A stretch of DNA of 38,044 nt from a virus, in IMG/VR virus record IMGVR_UViG_3300046004_000780, positions 1-38,044 of that record; one strand, given 5' to 3'. The notes beneath the pieces are model-generated. The model saw only the letters and a program-made list of their open reading frames with translations, had not been told where the DNA came from and made no database searches. Positions 23,376 through 29,945 of the stretch are shown piece by piece; the first letter of the stretch is position 1, and each line of letters opens with the position of its first letter. A program made the position numbers and the translations under genes.

Positions 23376-23908
23376 TATCGAAACACCACCCTGACAGAAG
23401 TATTAAATAAGTCGCCGCGTTTTGCTTTCAACTCCATACGCACCTGTGTTTTGTATCGATCTCTTAACAGCAATAAATCACTGATAGGTGTCCTTGATAA
23501 TTCCCGATTGTTGATTGAGTATTTTTCTTGATCTCGAGTAGCGCGCTTTTCCAGTACCGCTTCAATCGCCGCAAGAGTTCTCTGAGCGTGCGTTGAGCCA
23601 TCGAAACCAGCAGATGCCATTGATAAGTCGGGATCAATAATTATTTCGCCGCTTTCAACTTCAAACAGGTTTGCATCACCGTCCGAAACCCTCGCCGTGT
23701 ACCAATATTTTCCCGCCGCCCAAGTCGAAGTAATATCTGCGCCAACGCGCAAGCGATGGGTATCGCTCTCAGCCGTAGCAGTTATGTTAATCTCACCAAC
23801 TCCACGCAAAGCGACGAATAATGTCCACGCGCTGGCAGGATAAGCGGTTAAAACGATGGGGCGGTCAAAGGTTATGCCCGCTGAAACTCTTTGCGGTAAA
23901 ATGCTCAC
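23375..23908 (-). CDS. Head-tail connector-region protein of unknown function
   Basis: Encodes 177 residues. The N-terminal 85 residues are a beta domain (FDRPIVLTAYPASAWTLFVA, GKYWYTARVSDG, FEVESGEIIIDPDL). The C-terminal part is helical (STHAQRTLAAIEAVLEKRAT, SINNRELSRTPISDLLLLRD), a pattern shared with gpW-like and related small proteins found between terminase and portal genes. The location is that of lambda W. It overlaps portal by one base. Confidence 0.6.
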   Translation of the reverse strand: MSILPQRVSAGITFDRPIVLTAYPASAWTLFVALRGVGEINITATAESDTHRLRVGADITSTWAAGKYWYTARVSDGDANLFEVESGEIIIDPDLSMASAGFDGSTHAQRTLAAIEAVLEKRATRDQEKYSINNRELSRTPISDLLLLRDRYKTQVRMELKAKRGDLFNTSVRVVFR

Positions 23909-23915
23909 TAAATAC

Positions 23916-25850
23916 TCACCATTTCGATGCCCAGTTGCCTTTTTTCAAGGATGTAGATCGCTTAATTTTCTTCACAGTCTGTTCAATAGTTGGCAATGAT
24001 TCCTCTTGCGTGTTTTCCTTTACTGGAGTGGGAGCTGGAATAACCTCAGGTAATGGGCGCCCTAATCTTTCAGCGGCACGTCTAAAAGACGGATTAACAA
24101 TTTTTAATGCCGCTAACGCATAAACTCGACAATCTAAAGCCTCATTTCGGGGTCTAGTTTGATGCCACTCCCTGACCGGAAAGCCTTTAACATAGCGAGT
24201 CATTAATTTTTCAGCGGTTAATTGACTAAACCAATCATTATCACGATCAGATGGCGCATGACAATAACCCGCGCCATGATTCAAAACAGCTAGTCGACGC
24301 ATTACAGTCAGCTTGGCTTCATCAACTCCAACCAAGAATAAATCAATCTTGCGCGCCGTTTTACCGGATTGTTTTCGGCTCGGCGCGGCAACAATAGGTC
24401 GACCCCATCCGCCAACACCTTTAATGCCAAAGATCCGGCGACCCGTTTTGCCTCTTAACCACTCATAAGCGGCTTGGGTATTGCCACCCGTTCCACCGGT
24501 GTCTACACATGCCCCCTGAATAGATAATTGCGCGCCACTTTCATGTTGCCAGCTTTGGTTTAAATAATCTTCAAGCTCATCCCACACATCGTGCTGTAGT
24601 GGATCTCCCCAAAACACCGCGTAATCAATCGACCAGCTTTCTTCACCATGACCCCAAGCAACAACTTCACACTCCAAACGATCTTGTTGCATATCGACGC
24701 CAGCGGTTAGTATTAATCCGCCCGCCGGAACTTGCGCGTTGTAATTTTCTCGCCGACTCATTAAGCTTTCAGGGTCAGCTTGCTCGCCTTTTTCCTCATA
24801 AGTTTCAGCTAATGAAACGTTGATAAACGTCTGTAGATCATCGGTGGCTATCTTATCGATGTAACTCTGGGCAATATCTCTTAAGCGCCTGAATGTGCTG
24901 TATAGCTCGTTTAAGTGGTAACTCGCGTGACCTTTAAACGGCTTGTCGGCTTTCCATCCGTAACCCTTGCTTTCAGCGCTTCTAATTGAAGCAATCCTTT
25001 TGCCGTCATCCCATAAAGATCCGCAATGTGGGCAAACATAGCGCGCGGTTTCGGGAAACTGCTCTTCCCCGACCAGATCCCGACCCGTCCAGATCACTTG
25101 TTCCCATAATAAAATTTGTGGCGCCTCACAATCAGGGCAAGCAACGTGGTATCGCCGCTGGTCGCCCGCCTCGAAAGCCTTTTCAATATAGCTCTCGCCT
25201 CGGATAGTAGGCGTTGAGATCTCAATAAGCATGCGCTGATCGCCAAAAGTAGCCGCGCGTTGCCACAATAAACCAACCGGATGCCCTTCGTCCGACACCT
25301 CATAGCCGTCCACTTCATCACAAATGATTAAAGGTGCGGATCTTCCGCGCATAGTTTTCGGTGAACCTGACCAACTGAACATCAAAAAGCCGCCGATAAA
25401 TGATTTCATGCGCTGATTATTAACCCCATCACGACCTCTAGGCTTAGCAATTAAGCGCGCCAAGTTTTCGTTAGCCTCAACTAATGGATTGAATTTAGTT
25501 TCTAGCCAAGTCTGAATATCACCTTGCGATGGTTGCATCATCATTTGTGAGCGTGGTTCAACCTCGATGCAATAACCCTGCACACACAAAGCCAACATAG
25601 TTTTGCCAACCTGAGCCGACCATTGCAAAGTGACGCGCTGGCAGTCCGGATCAACTACCATGTCCATTGGTTCGCGCTGGTAAGGTGCATTTTCGAGCCG
25701 TAAGGGTCCGGGGATTGCGTTGCCGATGGGTATCCGCACATTCTTTTCAGCCCACTCGCTGGGCTTAGTTGCGGGCGGTGGCATCAATAGTTTTTGCGCT
25801 CGCTTTAACGCATCAGCAACGCCATTAGGGTTAGCATAGCGACCCGTCAT
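23916..25850 (-). CDS. Terminase large subunit, lambda gpA family
   Basis: Encodes 644 residues (lambda gpA is 641). The ATPase has Walker A-like SAQVGKT (78-84), Walker B LIICDEVD (acidic pair D178/E179) and ISTPT coupling region. A zinc-binding pair CPDC (238-241) and CPHC (273-276) separates ATPase and nuclease, as in gpA. The nuclease region begins ILTAGVDMQQDRLECEVVAW, with further acidic residues such as D in CVDTGG. Lambda-type terminases cut at cos. The Lys/Gln/Glu-rich tail contains one copy of the 27-bp repeat. Confidence 0.95.
   Translation of the reverse strand: MTGRYANPNGVADALKRAQKLLMPPPATKPSEWAEKNVRIPIGNAIPGPLRLENAPYQREPMDMVVDPDCQRVTLQWSAQVGKTMLALCVQGYCIEVEPRSQMMMQPSQGDIQTWLETKFNPLVEANENLARLIAKPRGRDGVNNQRMKSFIGGFLMFSWSGSPKTMRGRSAPLIICDEVDGYEVSDEGHPVGLLWQRAATFGDQRMLIEISTPTIRGESYIEKAFEAGDQRRYHVACPDCEAPQILLWEQVIWTGRDLVGEEQFPETARYVCPHCGSLWDDGKRIASIRSAESKGYGWKADKPFKGHASYHLNELYSTFRRLRDIAQSYIDKIATDDLQTFINVSLAETYEEKGEQADPESLMSRRENYNAQVPAGGLILTAGVDMQQDRLECEVVAWGHGEESWSIDYAVFWGDPLQHDVWDELEDYLNQSWQHESGAQLSIQGACVDTGGTGGNTQAAYEWLRGKTGRRIFGIKGVGGWGRPIVAAPSRKQSGKTARKIDLFLVGVDEAKLTVMRRLAVLNHGAGYCHAPSDRDNDWFSQLTAEKLMTRYVKGFPVREWHQTRPRNEALDCRVYALAALKIVNPSFRRAAERLGRPLPEVIPAPTPVKENTQEESLPTIEQTVKKIKRSTSLKKGNWASKW
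23994..24020 (+). repeat. 27-bp exact direct repeat, copy 2
   Basis: Identical to 17926-17952. Here, on the minus strand, it encodes KENTQEESL near the C-terminus of the large terminase. Its 10-base core TCCTCTTGCG also occurs on the same strand at 10377-10386, 13673-13682, 17933-17942 and 29526-29535. Confidence 0.85.
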
Positions 25851-26170
25851 AAGCGCTCGATGTCCGTTTCTTCACAACTCACGCCGTGCTGTATTTCGAT
25901 GATGCACAAGGGGTCTTTTTCATCATTAATTAATTGATGCCAAGCGCCGCAAGGTATAACAAACATGTCGCCAACATTTAAGCCATGAGTAACGCCGTCA
26001 ATCTTAACAAAGCCCTTGCCCTCGCGAACGAACCACACTTCAGCGCGCTTAAAATGCCGCTGATAACTCAACTGTGAGCCAGCATTAACGACTAACTCCT
26101 TTATTTTGCAACCCCGATATTCCTGCAAAACATAATAAAAGCCCCATGATCTATGAGTAACGCCCGTCAT
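25847..26170 (-). CDS. Single-domain cupin, mannose-6-P isomerase type II-like
   Basis: Encodes 107 residues. Motif 1: GSQLSYQRHFKRAEVWFVRE with H39 and E44; motif 2: GDMFVIPCGAWHQLIN with P73, G75, H78 and N82. The overall pattern (WGFYYVLQEYRGCKIKEL) resembles the C-terminal isomerase domain of ManC/AlgA, but the usual LQxHHHR is QRHFKR, so one metal-ligand His is replaced. It may therefore be a sugar-phosphate binding or isomerising cupin with altered metal binding. It is wedged between the two terminase genes with 4-base overlaps on both sides, so it is made together with the packaging motor. Confidence 0.8.
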   Translation of the reverse strand: MTGVTHRSWGFYYVLQEYRGCKIKELVVNAGSQLSYQRHFKRAEVWFVREGKGFVKIDGVTHGLNVGDMFVIPCGAWHQLINDEKDPLCIIEIQHGVSCEETDIERL

Positions 26171-26679
26171 AAATCACCATCTAAGTCGGCATCATCTTCA
26201 TCATCAACAGAAAGCAGATCTGTTTTAGCTAATACCTCTAAAATCTGGTCAATTTCCTCAAGCATTACGCGCTTGTATCGCCGCTCGTCAGTTTCACCAA
26301 TCAACAACGAAACAGTCCGGCTAGGTAAGTTCCGCATACCCGCCCGAACTTCAGCGAAAGCTTTAGTCGTCATTCGCTCAACCTGAGCAACCGTAGTGAC
26401 TTGCCCTTGCTCCTTAGCTAAAGTTAACTCAGCCAGATCCGCTTGAAATTTGATGTGCCGTGCTTTTTCCGTGTGGTAATCAATCACACCATCGCGCGCG
26501 CCGCCGATTGATCGATCCTTAAGGTATTTAATATAACCCTGAACAGCGCCCGCGAGTTCATAGCGCCCACGATCACTTTTTGGTATCACGCCCGTAGCGG
26601 TTAAATGTTGCACTTGACGCTCGCCAATCATTAACAGCTTGGCGATGGTAGCGACCGGAAAAGTAGGCGCCTCACTCAT
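26167..26679 (-). CDS. Terminase small subunit, lambda Nu1-like
   Basis: Encodes 170 residues (Nu1 is 181). The N-terminal winged helix-turn-helix (TFPVATIAKLLMIGERQVQH then LTATGVIPKSDRGRYEL) matches Nu1-type packaging proteins that bind cos. The helical middle (KARHIKFQADLAELTLAKEQ) and acidic tail (DDEDDADLDGDL) are also usual. It overlaps the cupin by 4 bases. Confidence 0.88.
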   Translation of the reverse strand: MSEAPTFPVATIAKLLMIGERQVQHLTATGVIPKSDRGRYELAGAVQGYIKYLKDRSIGGARDGVIDYHTEKARHIKFQADLAELTLAKEQGQVTTVAQVERMTTKAFAEVRAGMRNLPSRTVSLLIGETDERRYKRVMLEEIDQILEVLAKTDLLSVDDEDDADLDGDL

Positions 26680-27395
26680 TAGGTTACTATCTCAATGCAA
26701 AACTCAGAATTAGCCCTTTTGGTCACTCGGATCATGTTCGGGTACAAGTTTTTTAACTGTCTAATACAGTCCGCTTCCATTGTTTGAGTACGGTAATCTT
26801 TGCAACCGCCCTCATCATGCCAATGTGAATTACACCAGTACAAATAGCGCGCCGCGACGATGCCGCCATCCTCTTTGATGCACCTTAAGTTCAATTCATA
26901 ATCTTCCTTAACAGCGAAGTTTTCATCGAAATAAGTACGCCCATCATTAATAATGCCCATGCAAGATGCGGTAATATATGACTTCCACAAAAAAGGCTTG
27001 TACGGATAAACTGAACGAAGCGCACCATCGGTAGAAACTCCCCATATTCGATAGTTAAGATCCTCAGTTAGCGAAAATAACTTTTCAAACTCAGCAAGCC
27101 ACTGGGTTTCATTCATCTTTTTTTGCTTAGAGTTCCGCTCACCTAATTTGAAATAGCCTTGCGCCTTTACGTCGTCGTCAATCATTACGACGTGCGGATC
27201 TTCGGTATTTTTCAAGATCCAATTACGGGTTTTAGTAATCCCTCTCACCTCATTGGGTACGCCAACAACATTTTGCGTGCCAGCTATCCGGTAAGATTCA
27301 ACCTCAAGCTCAGGCACATAAACCACACAGCTAGGTAAAATCTTCTGAGTCTTAACTAATCCCGCCCGCCCTTTACTTGGAACTGCTATTAGCAT
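26679..27395 (-). CDS. TAGT-like GT-A glycosyltransferase
   Basis: Encodes 238 residues from MLIAVPSKGRAGLVKTQKIL. The frame opens ten codons earlier, but TTGAGGGGG lies about 6 bases before this ATG. Features of a GT-A fold: IAVPSKGR nucleotide-binding start, VPNEVRGITKTRNWILKN, the metal-binding HVVMIDDDVK (D73-D75), and an acceptor-side YFDENFAVKEDYELNLR (E164/D165). It resembles the TET-associated glycosyltransferase (TAGT) family, known from phages and linked in comparative studies to glycosylation of modified DNA bases. It follows the ParB-domain gene with a 23-base overlap. The recognition is by motif; the donor sugar and acceptor are unknown. Confidence 0.7.
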   Translation of the reverse strand: MLIAVPSKGRAGLVKTQKILPSCVVYVPELEVESYRIAGTQNVVGVPNEVRGITKTRNWILKNTEDPHVVMIDDDVKAQGYFKLGERNSKQKKMNETQWLAEFEKLFSLTEDLNYRIWGVSTDGALRSVYPYKPFLWKSYITASCMGIINDGRTYFDENFAVKEDYELNLRCIKEDGGIVAARYLYWCNSHWHDEGGCKDYRTQTMEADCIRQLKNLYPNMIRVTKRANSEFCIEIVT

Positions 27396-28053
27396 AAGCA
27401 ACCCCCTCAAGCATCGGTAATACATTCGCCGCCAGTACTACGCGCTGAGTACCAACCGCATCAAACGGTGAGCCAGCCCGATAACCACCACGCCGAACCG
27501 GAGTTAAATTTAAAGCAATTTTCAATCGCTCCCATTCTTCCGAATCGTTGCACATGATTACTGCGTATTCCCTAGGCGGTTCCATTTGAATAGCTTGTGG
27601 TAAATTTTCATCGTCCGAAGTTTCTAAGCCATCATCATCATCAGCAAAAGCCAAAAGCTCGTTTAGTTCTTTTTCAGAAAATCCCATGAGCGACAAGTCA
27701 AAGCCCGCTTCCTCGATTTCTTTAACCTCTAAACCGAGCATGCGTTCATCCCATCCCGCATTAAGAGCCAGTTTATTGTCCGCAATAATGTAGGCTTTCT
27801 TCTGCGTTTCATTGAGATAGTCGAGTTTAATAGTTGGCACCTCCACTAAACCCAACTTTCTAGCCGCTAGAACACGACCATGCCCTGCAATAATGCTTCC
27901 TGTTTCATCAATTAAAACGGGGTTAGTAAATCCAAATTCTTTAATGCTCGCGGCTATTTGCGCGACTTGATCCGCTGAATGAGTCCGAGCATTTCGCGCA
28001 TAAGGTATTAGCTTTTCAAGATCCACGCTTTCAATCTGTATTTTCTTTATCAT
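27373..28053 (-). CDS. ParB-domain protein with extra C-terminal domain
   Basis: Encodes 226 residues. The N-terminal ParB/Sulfiredoxin-like domain (about 1-95) has NARTHSADQVAQIAASIKEF, a GFTNPVLID strand, IIAGHGRVLAARKLGL (the conserved GHGR box at 57-60) and KKAYIIADNKLAL. The linker is acidic (FADDDDGLETSDDENLP). The C-terminal domain (about 160-215: REYAVIMCNDSEEWERLKIA) is found in phage ParB-like proteins. No methyltransferase is fused or adjacent. In phages these proteins often accompany DNA-modification enzymes. Upstream, AAGGAAAT is followed by a three-codon ATG-AGC-AAA-TGA frame overlapping this start. Confidence 0.82.
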   Translation of the reverse strand: MIKKIQIESVDLEKLIPYARNARTHSADQVAQIAASIKEFGFTNPVLIDETGSIIAGHGRVLAARKLGLVEVPTIKLDYLNETQKKAYIIADNKLALNAGWDERMLGLEVKEIEEAGFDLSLMGFSEKELNELLAFADDDDGLETSDDENLPQAIQMEPPREYAVIMCNDSEEWERLKIALNLTPVRRGGYRAGSPFDAVGTQRVVLAANVLPMLEGVAYANSSSK

Positions 28054-28119
28054 TTGCTCATATTTCCTTAGATTTGACGATCCGAACTGGTAGTTTCAGC
28101 GCACGCACACACCAAATAA

Positions 28120-28180
28120 CGCGGGATAAATACCCCCGCGACCTATCCACCCCTAGAAAGTACCTTTTATAGGGGGGGGT
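28120..28180 (-). other. Candidate cos site / structured intergenic DNA
   Basis: The gap between Rz1 and the ParB gene (28054-28198) has no gene. It is the only sizeable gap upstream of the terminase genes. On the minus strand it reads TCGCGGGGGTATTTATCCCG; lambda cosN contains TCGCGGG followed after a few bases by TATTTAT, in the same orientation relative to the terminase genes. CGCGGG (28120-28125) and CCCGCG (28135-28140) form a hairpin without a T-run. Nearby, CCCCTA (28150-28155) and TAGGGG (28170-28175) form a second inverted repeat that ends in a run of eight G (28172-28179). The cos assignment is inference. Confidence 0.45.
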
Positions 28181-28198
28181 GTGTACCGTGTCATTCAT

Positions 28199-28477
28199 TT
28201 AATTGTTAATTGCTACACCTTGTTGAGTCATGATCGACTTAACAAGCCCACTGTGGCGTTGCTTGCATAGGTGATAGAGTCTTGCTGTATTAATATGATT
28301 AGTGAGCAACGTTGATTGCTTACCGTCATCAAGAATAGGTAAGGGTTCGCATGGCTCTTGCAGTAAGGGGCTAACATAGATGCTAGGGTGAGGCTGTACC
28401 ACTGTTGCTGGCGTTCCATAACTGCACGAAGTCAGCACTAGCACTACACTCAGCCCTGTCAGGGTTCTCATTAACAT
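28199..28477 (-). CDS. Rz1-like spanin outer-membrane lipoprotein
   Basis: Encodes 92 residues. A signal peptide with lipobox LTSC (lipidated C18) is followed by a Pro-rich start (GTPATVVQPHPSIYVSPLLQ) and the EPCEPLP segment typical of P2-type LysC/Rz1 proteins. It starts inside the Rz gene in another frame, overlapping by 95 bases, a classic Rz/Rz1 arrangement. It joins Rz to fuse inner and outer membranes at lysis. A longer C-terminus than lambda Rz1. Confidence 0.87.
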   Translation of the reverse strand: MLMRTLTGLSVVLVLTSCSYGTPATVVQPHPSIYVSPLLQEPCEPLPILDDGKQSTLLTNHINTARLYHLCKQRHSGLVKSIMTQQGVAINN

Positions 28478-28772
28478 ATTTAATCACCGTCTTAGTAATG
28501 GTCTTAAAGTTACGCTCGACTCCATCCCGCGCGCTTATCTCTTTAGCTCCAGCATCGATTGATACCAAAGCATTGCTTCTATCTATCTCCATAGCCCGCT
28601 TAACCGCATCAGCCGCCGCCCTGTCTTTATCACTCAATATTTGCTCATACTGAACAGTTAATCTGTTCCGCTCATTCACTACCCCAAAATGATAAACAGC
28701 CGCAAGAATGACCCCCACGACTGTTAAAATAAGTAATTGAGGTAAGAACCTCCTTAGTAATTCAATAATCAA
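28383..28772 (-). CDS. Rz-like spanin inner-membrane subunit
   Basis: Encodes 129 residues. An N-terminal membrane anchor (LPQLLILTVVGVILAAVYHF) is followed by a periplasmic coiled coil (RLTVQYEQILSDKDRAAADA, VKRAMEIDRSNALVSIDAGA), the normal i-spanin design. It lies after the holin gene with a 4-base overlap and contains the start of Rz1. Confidence 0.87.
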   Translation of the reverse strand: MIIELLRRFLPQLLILTVVGVILAAVYHFGVVNERNRLTVQYEQILSDKDRAAADAVKRAMEIDRSNALVSIDAGAKEISARDGVERNFKTITKTVIKYVNENPDRAECSASADFVQLWNASNSGTASP

Positions 28773-29086
28773 CTATTCGACTCCGGCAGTTTCTTAGATA
28801 GCCAAGCCTCAAGTTGCATAATGACTCGACTGCCCATGTGTCCACTAACTCCAACCATAGCGGCTGTAACCAATGGCGCCATGTCAGCCGCCTCACATAA
28901 CCAAAATGTTAAAACGCCAGCAAAACCAGCGGTGACTATTTCACCGATTAATTCAGTTATATTGACGAACTTAGCATTGCCCTCGCGAACCTTACGCATA
29001 AAGCTAACAAAGCCGCCGACAGTTGATAAGCCAATCACCCACGCATAGGTAATTAATGAATAAGTAGTCGGATCTTTCTCAAGCAT
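28769..29086 (-). CDS. Holin, LydA-like
   Basis: Encodes 105 residues from MLEKDPTTYSLITYAWVIGL. The frame opens 24 codons earlier inside the endolysin gene, but family members start at this EKDP segment. Three hydrophobic stretches: SLITYAWVIGLSTVGGFVSF, IVTAGFAGVLTFWLCEA, and a shorter APLVTAAMVGVSGHMGSR. FxR, LTFWLCEA and GHMGSR are typical of the LydA/phage holin family. It overlaps the endolysin stop by 8 bases. It forms holes for release of the endolysin. Confidence 0.85.
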   Translation of the reverse strand: MLEKDPTTYSLITYAWVIGLSTVGGFVSFMRKVREGNAKFVNITELIGEIVTAGFAGVLTFWLCEAADMAPLVTAAMVGVSGHMGSRVIMQLEAWLSKKLPESNS

Positions 29087-29468
29087 GTGGGTAACTTTTA
29101 TGTGGTAGTTGAAAATGCGGTCCATCTTTGAAAGTGATCCAATCACCGCCCCACTCAATCGAAATATTTAATTCATGAGCCGCTTTTTTCATCGCATCCG
29201 ATAACTTGTAGTAATACTCCCAATCCCACGATATTTTTCCACCAGCCAGCGCGGCAAGATCCACAGCATGCCCAGTAATATGTCTTGAGTTCATCGTCTG
29301 ACTTGCGCCCTTAGCGACTAACTGCTTTTGCCGCTCAACCGTTCTAAGCCCCTCGGTAACGGTAAAATCTATCTCAGAAATAGTAATTGCTTTTTTTACG
29401 ACGCTTACCAGATCCGGATGCACGCCATCGAGTCGAGCAAGTGATGTTTTACCAAGTACGAAAGTCAT
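29079..29468 (-). CDS. Endolysin, M15 peptidase (L-Ala-D-Glu type)
   Basis: Encodes 129 residues, the usual size of T5-type endolysins. Zinc ligands: H63 and D70 in SRHITGHAVDL and H118 in DGPHFQL; a catalytic Glu in ISIEWGGDW (E105). The N-terminus (LARLDGVHPDLVSVVKKAIT) is typical of the family and there is no signal peptide, so it needs the holin next to it. It cuts peptide bonds in peptidoglycan. Confidence 0.93.
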   Translation of the reverse strand: MTFVLGKTSLARLDGVHPDLVSVVKKAITISEIDFTVTEGLRTVERQKQLVAKGASQTMNSRHITGHAVDLAALAGGKISWDWEYYYKLSDAMKKAAHELNISIEWGGDWITFKDGPHFQLPHKSYPHA

Positions 29469-29509
29469 AATGTTTAAATTCCAAGATTGAACGTAAGTTA
29501 ATTGTTAAG

Positions 29510-29917
29510 CTAAACGCCGCGCGCTTCCTCTTGCGTAAATTCCCTAGCGATATTAACGACCAGCCTTTTGCTAACGCTCATTAATTCCGCAATAACTTCT
29601 GGTAACTCCCCATCCTTAAGCATTTCAGCGATCGACCTATCCCGAAAGCGTCGGTAAACCTCTCGACAATTAGCGGGTTGCAAGATCTCGCCGCCAAAAA
29701 ATCGAACCAATTTAATAGCATCATCCCAACCCAAAATATTGACCAATGAATGGTCAGGCTTTAAGGTTTTGGGTACATACATAATCACCCGCTCTGCCGC
29801 TCCATTTAATGATCGTGTCGATGGTGGGTAGGTTTTAGGTAACTTACCGATTAAATAAAGCGCTCGATCTCGCCCAATAACATCAGCAATTTCTTGGGCA
29901 GATGCGGGTAATTTCAT
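29510..29917 (-). CDS. Mor-like transcriptional regulator, probable late activator
   Basis: Encodes 135 residues from MKLPASAQEIADVIGRDRAL; the frame opens further upstream, but the upstream part is a shadow of the dCTP deaminase gene. Features: IADVIGRDRALYLIGKLPK, VIMYVPKTLKPDHSLVNILG, VRFFGGEILQPANCREVYRR and a C-terminal helix-turn-helix (AEMLKDGELPEVIAELMSVS). This is the pattern of Mu Mor/C-type regulators. Its position at the boundary between early genes and the lysis genes fits an activator of late transcription. The core decamer of the 27-bp repeat lies at its 3' end. Confidence 0.62.
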   Translation of the reverse strand: MKLPASAQEIADVIGRDRALYLIGKLPKTYPPSTRSLNGAAERVIMYVPKTLKPDHSLVNILGWDDAIKLVRFFGGEILQPANCREVYRRFRDRSIAEMLKDGELPEVIAELMSVSKRLVVNIAREFTQEEARGV

Positions 29918-29945
29918 GATTAGCGCCTTATTTAATATTGACCGC

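Noticed and set aside
26679-28053. DNA methyltransferase or restriction-modification system
   Set aside because: No methyltransferase motifs (FxGxG, DPPY/NPPY, PC) were seen in either protein; the ParB domain stands alone and the neighbour looks like a GT-A glycosyltransferase.
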